A DNA stretch of 23,205 nucleotides from JBBTVO01 sp038058335 (GCA_038058335.1 JBBUBI010000051.1:1-23205); one strand, 5' to 3'; shown: positions 1 to 7,154, counted from the first letter of the stretch. Made by a program: numbers and translations. The notes: generated from the sequence alone by a model not told the origin.

Positions 1-2214
1 ATTCCTCTGGCAATTGCAGGAGACACCTCCGAACTTTTTGAATTTAACAAAATGTGGCTTGCTTTTTGCCTGGGCGTAATTATCGCAGCCGCTTGGGCAA
101 TTAAATCCATTGTTAAAAAAGAACTTAGAATCCAAAAAACTCCTCTTGATATCCCAATCCTTCTTTTTCTCCTGTCTCTATTCTTATCGACGATCTTTTC
201 CTGGGACCGCCATATTTCCCTTTGGGGATATTACTCTAGATTTAACGGCGGGCTTCTTTCGATAATTTTGTATATATTTTTTTACTATGCTTTTGTAAGC
301 AATATTATTAATAAAGACGGCGGAATTTTTAAAACCCCCATGGATGCTGTTAAAAGATTTCTTAACTTAAGCATAATAACAGCCGTTATCGTTTCTCTGT
401 GGGGACTCCCCTCGCATTTTGGCTATGATCCGACATGTTTGGTCTTTAGAGGGAATCTTGATGTTTCATGCTGGGGAACTGACTTTCAGCCAAGAATAAG
501 AATATTCTCGACCTTAGGACAGCCCGATTGGCTTGCAGCATACCTTGCAATTCTTCTTCCTGTTTCTATCGCACTTTTTCTAGAGAACTTTAATCTAAAA
601 GAAAAATTGAAATTAAACCGGACCGCTATTTTCTATTTTGCCTCTTCCCTCCTCTTCTACATTGATCTTCTTTATGCAAGATCGCGATCGGCAATTATTG
701 CTGTTTTGATCGCGTTAAGTTTGTTTTTTGCCGCTTATTTTTATCTTAAAAGAAAAGAGATTAAAATTATTAATTTTGCCGCTCCCATGCTTATTGTTCT
801 TTTAATTACTTTTTTTATTGGTATCCCTTTGCCAATCTTAGGCAAATTCTCTTATTCGCAGGTAAAAAATAGAATAAGCCCGCCGCCGCCTGTTAAGACA
901 CAAACAAAAACAGAAAAACCTGCCCCTGCCCATGTGGGAGAACTTGGAGGAACAGACTCGGGAAAAATAAGGCTTTTAGTCTGGCAGGGAGCGTTTGAGG
1001 CATGGAAGAATAATCCGATTTTTGGAACGGGAGTTGAAACGTTTGCCTTTGCCTACTATAAATACAAGAGTCCTGCGCATAATTTAACTTCAGAATGGAA
1101 CTTTCTTTATAACAAAGCGCACAATGAATTTTTAAACTATCTGACAACAACAGGCACTTTTGGAATTGCAGCTTATCTTTTAATGATAGGGTTTTTCCTT
1201 TATGTCATCCTGAGGCCGAAGGCCGAAGGATCTCATAAGATTCTTCGCTCCGCTCAGAATGACACAACAAGACTCTTAACCTTTAGTCTTATCGCAGGCT
1301 ACATAACTATTCTTATTACAAATTTTTTTGGCTTCTCTGTTGTCATAGTAAATATTTATTTTTTTATTATTCCCGCATTCGTTTTGGTTTTGGAAAATAT
1401 GATTAGGCAGGAGAAGGAATTGTTTGTTTTTAAGAATAGAGAGAGCAGCTCCGCAACTTCTCAATTCTCTCCATTCCAATGGATGGGAACTATTATTACA
1501 GTAGTCATCGGTTTTTACTTTTTATTCACTCTTATATCTTATTGGAACGCGGACAAGGCTTACGCCTACGGATATAACTTGGATCGGGTCGGACTATACC
1601 AGGATGCCTATCCTTATCTTCATAAAGCAGTTATGGGAAGAGGCGATGAGCCGGTCTTTAGAGACGAAATGGCAATAAATGACGCAGTCTTGGCAACCCA
1701 GCTTTTAAGTCAAAAAGGCGTACAAAACGCAAGTGCCGCTGCAACAACAGCATCAACGCTTAGTAAGGAAGCGATAGAAACAAGTAATGATCTTGTAGCA
1801 TCTTACCCCAATAACTTTGTATTTTGGAAAACAAGAATTAGAATTTTTTATACACTTGCACAGGTAGATTCGCAATTTCTTCCATTGGCTCTTTCGGCTG
1901 TTAAAAAAGCCGCAGAGCTTGCGCCCAACGACGCAAGTATTATCTATAATTTGGGAGTGATCGAGGGACAGAGCGGAAATGTAGATAAAGCAATCGAGGC
2001 TTTAGAAAGAGCTGTAAAACTTAAGTCCGATTATAGAGATGCGCATTACGCTTTGGGTCTTTTTTACAATCAGGCGGCGGTGGACAAAAATGGAAAAGTT
2101 GTAGATAGAAAGTTTTTGGATAAAGCAATTGGACAGATGAAATATATCTTAACTTATCTTAGTTCTTCCGATACCGGAGCACTTGATGCCCTCAAGACTC
2201 TTGAGAAAAAATAA
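1..2214 (+). CDS. O-antigen ligase/polymerase-like membrane protein with C-terminal TPR (5' partial)
   Basis: The frame is open to the first base of the window, and the codons before the ATG at 52 read as protein (TSELFEFNKM, a stretch usual early in Wzy/WaaL-type proteins), so the true start lies upstream. About 737 residues are visible. The first two thirds hold many hydrophobic segments. A large periplasmic-type loop carries the GTGVETF...AHNEFLNYLTTTG region that marks the Wzy_C/O-antigen ligase family. The last 150 residues form at least two TPR-like repeats (IIYNLGVIEGQSGNVDKAIE, then DAHYALGLFYNQ). The family joins lipid-linked glycans or glycosylates proteins at the outer face of the membrane, but the acceptor cannot be told from sequence. 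A 60-nt palindromic repeat (1204-1263) lies in frame between membrane segments and adds exactly 20 codons. Confidence 0.85.
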   Translation: MPLAIAGDTSELFEFNKMWLAFCLGVIIAAAWAIKSIVKKELRIQKTPLDIPILLFLLSLFLSTIFSWDRHISLWGYYSRFNGGLLSIILYIFFYYAFVSNIINKDGGIFKTPMDAVKRFLNLSIITAVIVSLWGLPSHFGYDPTCLVFRGNLDVSCWGTDFQPRIRIFSTLGQPDWLAAYLAILLPVSIALFLENFNLKEKLKLNRTAIFYFASSLLFYIDLLYARSRSAIIAVLIALSLFFAAYFYLKRKEIKIINFAAPMLIVLLITFFIGIPLPILGKFSYSQVKNRISPPPPVKTQTKTEKPAPAHVGELGGTDSGKIRLLVWQGAFEAWKNNPIFGTGVETFAFAYYKYKSPAHNLTSEWNFLYNKAHNEFLNYLTTTGTFGIAAYLLMIGFFLYVILRPKAEGSHKILRSAQNDTTRLLTFSLIAGYITILITNFFGFSVVIVNIYFFIIPAFVLVLENMIRQEKELFVFKNRESSSATSQFSPFQWMGTIITVVIGFYFLFTLISYWNADKAYAYGYNLDRVGLYQDAYPYLHKAVMGRGDEPVFRDEMAINDAVLATQLLSQKGVQNASAAATTASTLSKEAIETSNDLVASYPNNFVFWKTRIRIFYTLAQVDSQFLPLALSAVKKAAELAPNDASIIYNLGVIEGQSGNVDKAIEALERAVKLKSDYRDAHYALGLFYNQAAVDKNGKVVDRKFLDKAIGQMKYILTYLSSSDTGALDALKTLEKK
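1204..1263 (+). repeat. REP-like palindrome inserted in frame in the O-antigen ligase gene
   Basis: The ends GTCATCCTGAG and CTCAGAATGAC are complementary at 10 of 11 positions. The interior holds GGCCGAAGG repeats and TTCTTCGCTCCG. The length is 60 nt and the unit begins on a codon boundary, so it adds 20 codons (VILRPKAEG...ILRSAQND) without shifting the frame. A related but diverged sequence lies at 10770-10826. Confidence 0.8.
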
Positions 2215-2243
2215 AAAGAATTCTTCTTTTTTAGCCAACCTTC

Positions 2244-2252
2244 TGCTATAAT
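2244..2252 (+). promoter_or_regulatory. Extended -10 promoter of def-fmt, probably leaderless
   Basis: TGCTATAAT is a perfect extended -10 (TGN plus TATAAT). Only 7 nt separate it from the ATG at 2260, so transcription should start at or within a base or two of the start codon. The AGGA touching the ATG is too close to act as a Shine-Dalgarno sequence. The -35 region is weak. Confidence 0.6.
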
Positions 2253-2259
2253 TTCAGGA

Positions 2260-2826
2260 ATGATAGGAATAATTACAGCTCCCGCCCAAGTTCTTTCGCA
2301 AAAAACAACCCCGATTCAATCGGGGTCAGGAGTAGATAAAAATATTCACAATTTGATAAATGAAATGAAACAAACCCTTCTTTTGGCAAAAGACCCCGAA
2401 GGAGTAGGTCTTGCGGCTCCGCAGGTTGGAAAACCCCTTTCTGTTTTTATAATAAAACCCACCCCAAAATCTCCTATTAAAGTATTCGTAAACCCAAAAA
2501 TAATTGAAGAGAAAGACAATCTAGCTTCTCCAAGCTCAAAAATAAAAAAGCGAAGTCATCCGAGAAGGCTTGAGGGCTGTCTTTCTCTGCCAAACATTTG
2601 GGGCGAAGTTAAAAGAAAACCAAGCTTAACTTTAGAATACATTGATGAAAAGGGCAAAAATCATACAAAAATATTTAAAGGTTTTATAGCCACAATTATT
2701 CAACACGAAATTGATCATTTAAACGGAGTTTTATTTACACAAAGAGCTGTTGAGCAAAACGGCCAACTATATAAATCTTACAAAGACGAAAAAGGCGAAG
2801 ATGTGTTTGAAGAAATTGAGATATGA
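2260..2826 (+). CDS. def: Peptide deformylase
   Basis: This enzyme removes the formyl group from the N-terminal methionine of nascent proteins. All three family motifs are present: GVGLAAPQ (residues 48-55), EGCLS (105-109, metal-binding Cys107) and HEIDH (149-153, two metal-binding His and the catalytic Glu). The length of 188 residues is slightly above the usual 150-170. The excess comes from a palindrome-encoded patch at residues 17-24 (TPIQSGSG) and a basic insert just before the EGCLS motif (about 88-103). The start fits the family N-terminus (MIGIITAPAQVL) and sits 7 nt after a perfect -10 box. Its stop overlaps the start of fmt by 4 nt, so the two formyl-methionine enzymes are translationally coupled. 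Confidence 0.95.
   Translation: MIGIITAPAQVLSQKTTPIQSGSGVDKNIHNLINEMKQTLLLAKDPEGVGLAAPQVGKPLSVFIIKPTPKSPIKVFVNPKIIEEKDNLASPSSKIKKRSHPRRLEGCLSLPNIWGEVKRKPSLTLEYIDEKGKNHTKIFKGFIATIIQHEIDHLNGVLFTQRAVEQNGQLYKSYKDEKGEDVFEEIEI
2309..2325 (+). repeat. 8-bp perfect palindrome inside def
   Basis: CCCCGATT-C-AATCGGGG is a perfect inverted repeat with a 1-nt centre. It is read in frame as P-I-Q-S-G in a surface region between the N-terminal strand and the first helix of the deformylase. It resembles GCCCCGAC-AA-GTCGGGGC in rplJ (15041-15058). Confidence 0.65.
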
Positions 2827-3662
2827 AAACGAAAGTTGTGTTTTTCGGGAGTTCTAAGTATTCGGTTATAGTTGCAAGAAAACTGCACGAAGAATTTAGA
2901 TTATCTCTTATAGTTACAACCCAAAAATCTTCTCCTCCGGAAAAATTTGCAATTGCAAATAGAATTAATTTTAAAGTTTTTGACAAGCTCGATGATAACG
3001 CCATTTCGCAGATAAAATCCTACGAGCCGGACTTCATAGTTGTTGCTGATTACGGAAAAATTCTTCCGGTTAGCCTATTAAAAATCCCTCGATATGACTC
3101 CCTAAACGTCCACCACTCCCTGCTCCCCAAATACCGCGGTCCATCGCCGGCACCTTCGGCAATTCTTAATGGAGAAAAAATAACCGGCGTAACAATTATA
3201 TCTATGGAAGAACTAGTCGATGCGGGACCTGTTTTTGTTCAGAAGAAATATGAGATAAAGAATAATGATACGACCGATTCCCTTCTTACCGAACTAAATT
3301 CATTAGGCGGAGATTTAGTAGCTCAAACTATTAAGCAATATATAAAAGGAGATCTAAAACCACAGCAACAAGATCACTCAAAAGCAACGCTTACCAAACT
3401 CCTTCAAAAAAATGACGGTCTTATAAATTTTGATTCTCCCCCATCACCTGTAAGAATCGATAGAATGATTCGCGCTTTTTGCCCTTGGCCCGGTGCCTTC
3501 TTTAAATATAAATTTGATAATAAAGAAAAAATAATTAAGTTATTGCCCAAAAACAAAATTCAGGTCGAAGGGAAAAATCCGATGAGCTATAAGGATTTTA
3601 TGAACGGGTATAAAGAAGGGGGAAATATAATTAAAAAATTACAAATTCAAAATTCCAAATAA
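2823..3662 (+). CDS. fmt: Methionyl-tRNA formyltransferase
   Basis: This enzyme formylates Met-tRNAfMet using 10-formyl-tetrahydrofolate. The formyltransferase core is visible: NVHHSLLPKYRGPSP (catalytic Asn95 and His97), ILNGEKITGVTI and VDAGPV (Asp133). The shorter C-terminal tRNA-binding part includes KNDGLINF and RAFCPWPGAFF. At 279 residues it is shorter than the E. coli protein (about 315), mainly at the C-terminus. The ATG overlaps the def stop (ATGA), so expression should be coupled. The last dozen residues (KKLQIQNSK) are encoded by the beginning of an AT-rich dispersed repeat, so the present C-terminus appears to be set by that repeat. Confidence 0.93.
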   Translation: MKTKVVFFGSSKYSVIVARKLHEEFRLSLIVTTQKSSPPEKFAIANRINFKVFDKLDDNAISQIKSYEPDFIVVADYGKILPVSLLKIPRYDSLNVHHSLLPKYRGPSPAPSAILNGEKITGVTIISMEELVDAGPVFVQKKYEIKNNDTTDSLLTELNSLGGDLVAQTIKQYIKGDLKPQQQDHSKATLTKLLQKNDGLINFDSPPSPVRIDRMIRAFCPWPGAFFKYKFDNKEKIIKLLPKNKIQVEGKNPMSYKDFMNGYKEGGNIIKKLQIQNSK

Positions 3663-3757
3663 CAAATAAGCCCAAAATACAGGATTTAAAACTTTGAGAT
3701 TTAAAAATTTGAATTTGAAAATTATTTAGGATTTGTGATTTTGAGCTTGTGATTTAA
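3633..3757. repeat. AT-rich AAATTC/GATTT word repeat, copy 1
   Basis: The left half is rich in CAAAT/AAATTCC words and the right half in GGATTT/GATTTTGAG words, so the halves are roughly complementary. It covers the last codons of fmt and the stop codon of the converging rpmB. A related stretch lies between rplK and rplA (11469-11590); both share a GAA(A)ATTATTTAG(G)ATTT core. Confidence 0.6.
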
Positions 3758-3996
3758 ACAAGTGTGGCAGTGGCTAGCTCTTTCTGAGGCGAACTGGTCT
3801 GATTTGAAACTTTTTCTTTACTCTTGAGCATCCTTAAGCATTTTGAGCAAAGCTTCATTCTTTTGGAAATTCCCCCAACAGCGATCTTTACCTTGTGAAG
3901 ATTGGGCTTGAATATTCTTCGTGTCCTTCTTTTGGAATGGGACACGTTGTGTCCGTACATTATTCCTTTTTCGCAGTTTTCGCATCTCATCGCCAT
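3754..3996 (-). CDS. rpmB: 50S ribosomal protein L28
   Basis: Large-subunit protein L28 (bL28). The conserved start region is present (MRCENCEKGIMYGHNVSHSKRRTRRIFKPNL), followed by LCSKCLRMLK. Four cysteines (CENC near residue 5 and CSKC near residue 50) form an intact zinc ribbon, as in the zinc-binding form of the family. The 80-residue length includes a C-terminal tail of about 17 residues (after KSKEKV) not typical of L28, part of which runs into the AT-rich repeat. Translation may start at the first ATG or two codons later (MAMRC). It is divergent from the site-2 protease gene, and a TATCAT -10 box lies 8 nt before the ATG. Confidence 0.93.
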   Translation of the reverse strand: MAMRCENCEKGIMYGHNVSHSKRRTRRIFKPNLHKVKIAVGGISKRMKLCSKCLRMLKSKEKVSNQTSSPQKELATATLV

Positions 3997-4003
3997 AGCT
4001 ATT

Positions 4004-4033
4004 TATGATATCATATGATGAGGGTTTAAACAA
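4004..4033 (-). promoter_or_regulatory. Promoter of rpmB within a 12-bp palindrome
   Basis: On the minus strand, TTGTTT (4028-4033), a 17-bp spacer and TATCAT (4005-4010) are followed after 8 nt by the rpmB ATG. The -10 lies in the perfect palindrome TATGATATCATA (4004-4015). On the plus strand the same region offers TATGAT boxes at 4004 and 4014 for the site-2 protease gene, so the promoters are back to back or overlapping. Confidence 0.5.
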
Positions 4034-4034
4034 T

Positions 4035-4688
4035 ATGGACTTGATATCCGGGCTTTTTATTTTAGTTATTCTAATTTTCTCTGCAATTTTTCACGAAGTC
4101 GCTCATGGCTTTGTAGCAGAAAAACTGGGAGACCCGACCGCAAGACTTGCGGGAAGACTCACCTTAAATCCCCAAAAACATATTGACCCATTTATGAGCA
4201 TCCTCCTTCCGCTTCTTTTAATAATCTCCGGCTCCCCCGTTATTTTTGGAGCGGCAAAACCTGTACCTGTCGACCCGTTTAATCTTAAAGAGGGACGAAA
4301 AGATATTGCGCTTGTGTCGCTTGCCGGACCCTTGACGAATGTTTTTATAGCTGTTGTTGCAAGTTTTCTAATCAAAATTTTCGCTTTCCAATCGGGCGCA
4401 TTTTTACAATCGGGCTGGGTTACACCATTTATTTATTGGATTCTGACAAAAATAGTCCAGCTTAATCTTCTTCTTGCGATTTTTAACTTAATTCCTATTC
4501 CGCCTTTGGATGGCTCAAAGGTTTTTGCCCTTATTTTGCCCGAAAAAGAGGCAAGGGTTTATCTTTCTTTAGGGTCAATTGGAATTTTTATAATATTTTT
4601 TCTTATATTATCCCCTATTGGCGGATTTTCTTTGGGAGAATTAATATTTAATCTTCTGTCCTTTGCCGAAAAACTCCTCGGAATTTGA
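4035..4688 (+). CDS. Site-2 protease family membrane metalloprotease (M50)
   Basis: Intramembrane zinc protease of the S2P/M50 family, which cleaves substrates within the membrane. The zinc motif HEVAH lies at residues 20-24 in the first membrane helix. The third metal ligand is in NLIPIPPLDG (Asp159). A middle stretch carries the GAAKPVPVDP and AGPLTN motifs typical of the compact prokaryotic members. The product is 217 residues with about five membrane segments and no PDZ domain. The ATG at 4035 was chosen over the one at 4005 because the family begins with a hydrophobic helix and a GAGGG sequence lies 10 nt upstream. The substrate is unknown. It is followed after 12 nt by gpmA, which has its own promoter inside this gene's 3' end. 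Confidence 0.88.
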   Translation: MDLISGLFILVILIFSAIFHEVAHGFVAEKLGDPTARLAGRLTLNPQKHIDPFMSILLPLLLIISGSPVIFGAAKPVPVDPFNLKEGRKDIALVSLAGPLTNVFIAVVASFLIKIFAFQSGAFLQSGWVTPFIYWILTKIVQLNLLLAIFNLIPIPPLDGSKVFALILPEKEARVYLSLGSIGIFIIFFLILSPIGGFSLGELIFNLLSFAEKLLGI

Positions 4689-4694
4689 TATACT
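4686..4694 (+). promoter_or_regulatory. Extended -10 promoter of the phosphoglycerate mutase gene, probably leaderless
   Basis: TGATATACT is an extended -10 (TGN plus TATACT). It overlaps the stop region of the upstream gene and ends 6 nt before the ATG at 4701. No Shine-Dalgarno sequence is present. Confidence 0.5.
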
Positions 4695-4700
4695 CTTCTT

Positions 4701-5309
4701 ATGGCAGTTTTAGCACTTGTTCGGCACGGAGAATCAACTTGGAACGCCCGCGGCATTTGGACAGGATGGAAAAACCCTCCGCTTTCCCAAAAAGGACTGG
4801 AAGAGGCAAGGCAGGCGGGAAAACTTTTGAAAGATATAAAGTTTGATTTAGCATATATTTCTTCTTTAATTCGCGCAAAACAAACCCTTGAGGAAATAGA
4901 AAAGGTACTTGGCGTAAATCTTGTAACTTTTGAAAATTCTGCCCTCAATGAAAGAGACTATGGTGATTATACAGGCAAAAACAAATGGGAAGTAAAAAGG
5001 CAGCTAGGCGAGGAAGATTTTCAGAAACTGCGGCGCGGATGGAACTGGCCTGTGCCAAACGGTGAAACATTAAAAGATGTATATGAAAGAACAGTTCCTT
5101 ACTATCAACAGGAAATTCTCCCCAAACTTGCAGAAGGAAAAAACGTTTTGATTTCCGCTCACGGAAATAGTCTTCGTGCGCTTGTAAAATATTTAGACGG
5201 ATTAACAGATAGTGAAGTTGAAAATTTGGAAATCGCCACCGGCGAGGTAATTATATACCAGATTGGCACTACTGGAAAAGTAACCTCAAAAGAAATCCGC
5301 AACTCTTAG
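4701..5309 (+). CDS. gpmA: 2,3-bisphosphoglycerate-dependent phosphoglycerate mutase-like histidine phosphatase
   Basis: Member of the histidine phosphatase superfamily. The phosphorylated histidine is His9 in LVRHGESTWN. IRAKQT (about 58-63), LNERDYGDYTGKNK (82-95, Glu84 as acid) and SAHGNSLRALVKY (from 152, second His154) complete the active site. The TGWKNPPLSQKG and GDYTGKNK stretches favour a true glycolytic 3-phosphoglycerate/2-phosphoglycerate mutase over a general phosphatase. At 202 residues it is shorter than the E. coli enzyme (about 250), having lost part of the loop region before the PNGETLKDV motif. Substrate assignment is by similarity only. Confidence 0.85.
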   Translation: MAVLALVRHGESTWNARGIWTGWKNPPLSQKGLEEARQAGKLLKDIKFDLAYISSLIRAKQTLEEIEKVLGVNLVTFENSALNERDYGDYTGKNKWEVKRQLGEEDFQKLRRGWNWPVPNGETLKDVYERTVPYYQQEILPKLAEGKNVLISAHGNSLRALVKYLDGLTDSEVENLEIATGEVIIYQIGTTGKVTSKEIRNS

Positions 5310-5367
5310 GACTTTAAATCTCAAAATCAACCAAATCGGGGTTCAACCTTGAATTGCGCTAATAGTC

Positions 5368-5396
5368 TTGTCCATCTCAGATCTTTGGGCTATAAT
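5368..5396 (+). promoter_or_regulatory. Promoter of the PRTase-RibD pair, probably leaderless
   Basis: TTGTCC (5368-5373), exactly 17 bp, then TATAAT (5391-5396). The ATG at 5404 follows 7 nt later, so the mRNA should begin at or next to the start codon. No Shine-Dalgarno sequence precedes the ATG. Confidence 0.65.
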
Positions 5397-5403
5397 TACC
5401 TAA

Positions 5404-5997
5404 ATGTTAGGCAAGATAGTCAAAACCAACTACATTAGAAGACTGAAGATTCCAAGCAAGGAGGATCTAGCTCTCAGGAGATATTTAGAAAACGCAGATA
5501 TAATCTTAAGGAATGGCAATTGGGTATCGTCAGGAGGACTAAATGTTAACTATTGGATTACAACAGAAAAATTAATATCAAATCCTGATATCCTTAAACT
5601 TATAGCTAAATATGTCAATACAATAATAATAACCAAAAAGATAGAGGCAATTGCTGCTTGTTCGATTTCTGGAATACCTTGGGCTGTGGCTATTTCGTTA
5701 TATTGCAATATGCCTTTGATAATCTTGAGAAAGAAACGAGAAAGTCACGGTGAGAAATCTTTTATAATTGGTGACTCAAAAAGTGTGATTGGCAAACAAA
5801 CACTTTTGGTAGATGATAGCATCCTAACAGGAAAAACTATTAGATTCTTTTATGGCAGACTAAAGAAAATTGGCTGTAAAGTTGAAAACATATTTGTTTT
5901 TGATTTATGGAAGAAACAAGAATTCGTAGACAATATTACCATTTGGGCGAAGCAAGAGAATATCTCTATTTGGTATGCAGTAAGTTTCAATTTTTAA
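5404..5997 (+). CDS. Phosphoribosyltransferase, orotate-PRTase-like
   Basis: Type I phosphoribosyltransferase fold. The PRPP-binding loop is LLVDDSILTGKT (Asp137, Asp138; TGKT 142-145). The N-terminal part (LRNGNWVSSGG...NYWITTEKLISNPDILK) and LRKKRESHG resemble orotate phosphoribosyltransferase, which attaches ribose-5-phosphate to orotate in pyrimidine synthesis. The length (197 residues) fits PyrE. No other pyrimidine gene is in the window. Its partner, 19 nt downstream, is a RibD-type reductase, so a role on a different pyrimidine or pteridine-like base is also possible. Specificity remains open. Confidence 0.72.
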   Translation: MLGKIVKTNYIRRLKIPSKEDLALRRYLENADIILRNGNWVSSGGLNVNYWITTEKLISNPDILKLIAKYVNTIIITKKIEAIAACSISGIPWAVAISLYCNMPLIILRKKRESHGEKSFIIGDSKSVIGKQTLLVDDSILTGKTIRFFYGRLKKIGCKVENIFVFDLWKKQEFVDNITIWAKQENISIWYAVSFNF

Positions 5998-6016
5998 TTC
6001 GAAAGGTAGTATTGAG

Positions 6017-6670
6017 ATGACAAATCGACCTGTTTCTATAATTTCTACGACCTCAATAGATGGTAAAATTAGAGGATTTGGAGAAGATGACCGCCTTTCT
6101 GATATTTACCCGATGCCTCAATCGGTATTAATAGAAATTCACAAATTGCGAGCAAAGTTTGATGGCATTATGGTTGGTGCCAATACTGTTAGACTTGATA
6201 ATCCAAGCCTTACAGTAAGATATGTGGAAAGCAAAAAGAAGCCTTGGAGAATAACAGTTTCAAGAAAATCAGAATTTGATCTAAGATCGAACATTTTTAA
6301 TGATGAGGCAACAAGTTTATTAATAACAACCTCACAGGCTCCGCAGGAAAAACTTCAACAGTTGGAGAAGAAGGGTGTAAAAACCTTAATCTTAGGAAAA
6401 AGGGAAGTTGATCTAAAAACCGCCATTAAGAGCCTAGGAAAATTACATATCAAAAGAATCATGGTGGAAGGTGGACCAACTTTGATATCTTCATTAATTA
6501 ACGAAGACTTGGTTCAAGAGTTAATTTTAATCACTTATCCAATCGTTTTAGGTAATAATAGCGTACCTTCATTAATAACTGACTTAAAATTAAAAAGTGC
6601 AATAAAGACCAAGCTATATGATAATTATTCAAAAGACGGTTTTGCTTTCAGGTTTTATAAGTTTGTTTGA
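6017..6670 (+). CDS. RibD C-terminal-domain reductase (riboflavin-type or DHFR-like)
   Basis: Stand-alone RibD_C/dihydrofolate-reductase-like domain of 217 residues. Visible family motifs are STTSIDGKIRG (10-20), FDGIMVGANTVRLDNPSLTVR (48-68) and RIMVEGGPTLISSLI (147-161), the NADPH-binding core. The known family reaction is reduction of 5-amino-6-(5-phosphoribosylamino)uracil in riboflavin synthesis, and some stand-alone members act as dihydrofolate reductases. No deaminase domain and no other rib gene is present. A GAAAGGT Shine-Dalgarno sequence lies 9 nt before the ATG. The gene is co-transcribed with the PRTase upstream. The partner genes hint at a shared phosphoribosyl-pyrimidine substrate, which is inference. 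Confidence 0.75.
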   Translation: MTNRPVSIISTTSIDGKIRGFGEDDRLSDIYPMPQSVLIEIHKLRAKFDGIMVGANTVRLDNPSLTVRYVESKKKPWRITVSRKSEFDLRSNIFNDEATSLLITTSQAPQEKLQQLEKKGVKTLILGKREVDLKTAIKSLGKLHIKRIMVEGGPTLISSLINEDLVQELILITYPIVLGNNSVPSLITDLKLKSAIKTKLYDNYSKDGFAFRFYKFV

Positions 6671-6697
6671 AAAACACTGTCCGTTAACAAAAATAAG

Positions 6698-6771
6698 TGG
6701 CAGGCCGAGAGGGAATCGAACCCCCAATAGAGGTTTTGGAGACCCCTGTTATACCATTTAACTACCGGCCT
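6698..6771 (-). tRNA. trpT: tRNA-Trp (CCA)
   Basis: Complete cloverleaf of 74 nt including encoded CCA. The acceptor AGGCCGG pairs with TCGGCCT (one G-U), the D stem is GTTA/TAAC, the anticodon stem GGGGT/ACCTC encloses loop CTCCAAA with anticodon CCA, and TTCGATT forms the T loop. It lies 29 nt after rpmG on the same strand, an order common near secE-nusG in bacteria. This is the only tRNA here with an encoded CCA. Confidence 0.95.
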
Positions 6772-6800
6772 ATGCATCTGCAATGCAGGCGGACTTCACG

Positions 6801-6977
6801 CTATTTTAACTTATCTGTCTCACGGTGTTCAGTTTTCTTTCTACAATGCCCGCAATATTTCAAAAGCTTTAATTTTTCCTCCGTGTTTAACTTATTTCTA
6901 GTCGTAACATAATTTCTGTTTTTACAAACAGTACAAACCAATCCTACGGTTATTCTGTGTTCACCTTTTTTCGCCAT
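6801..6977 (-). CDS. rpmG: 50S ribosomal protein L33
   Basis: Large-subunit protein L33 (bL33), 58 residues: MAKKGEHRITVGLVCTVCKNRNYVTTRNK followed by KYCGHCRKKTEHRE. Two CxxC pairs (CTVC and CGHC) make an intact zinc ribbon. The true start is the ATG at 6977; the frame continues upstream only through sequence gap and repeat. A strong GGAGGA Shine-Dalgarno sequence lies a few bases before it. The gene stands between tRNA genes, as in many bacteria, and a CCCGCC/GGCGGG palindrome lies directly upstream beside the assembly gap. Confidence 0.95.
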   Translation of the reverse strand: MAKKGEHRITVGLVCTVCKNRNYVTTRNKLNTEEKLKLLKYCGHCRKKTEHRETDKLK

Positions 6978-6988
6978 AATTCCTCCTT

Positions 6989-7008
6989 CCTGCCCCGCCA
7001 TAGGCGGG
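6989..7008. repeat. GC-rich palindrome abutting the assembly gap
   Basis: CCTGCCCCGCCATAGGCGGG contains the inverted repeat CCCGCC-ATA-GGCGGG and runs directly into the N run. A half copy (CCCGCCATA, minus strand) follows the half tRNA at 7155-7188, and a relative (CCTGCC...GGCGGG) is inserted in the outer tRNA-Thr at 7901-7932. Confidence 0.7.
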
Positions 7009-7108
7009 NNNNNNNNNNNNNNNNNNNNNNNNNNNNNNNNNNNNNNNNNNNNNNNNNNNNNNNNNNNNNNNNNNNNNNNNNNNNNNNNNNNNNNNNNNNN
7101 NNNNNNNN
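7009..7108. other. Assembly gap of 100 N
   Basis: Exactly 100 N, a conventional scaffold gap of unknown true size. On its right it begins immediately after nucleotide 34 of a tRNA-Thr 5' half; on its left it abuts a GC-rich palindrome. Missing 3' tRNA halves could lie here. Confidence 0.98.
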
Positions 7109-7142
7109 CCAATGACTTGCTCTACCACTGAGCCATCTCGGC
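7109..7142 (-). tRNA. tRNA-Thr (GGN, probably GGU), 5' half cut by the gap
   Basis: The 34 nt read acceptor GCCGAGA, TG, D arm GCTC-AGTGGTA-GAGC, A, anticodon stem AGTCA, then TT and the first two anticodon bases GG. The acceptor and D arm closely match the two tRNA-Thr(UGU) genes nearby, and a tRNA-Thr(GGU) is expected in this Thr-Tyr-(Gly)-Thr gene order. The N run starts directly after the second anticodon base, so the third base and the 3' half are unseen. Confidence 0.65.
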
Positions 7143-7154
7143 AAGTATGGCGGG

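Noticed and set aside
6697..6912. Open frame on the plus strand beginning MAGREGIEPP
   Set aside because: It is the antisense reading of tRNA-Trp and rpmG; such GIEPP and NPRL-type peptides are well-known tRNA shadows.
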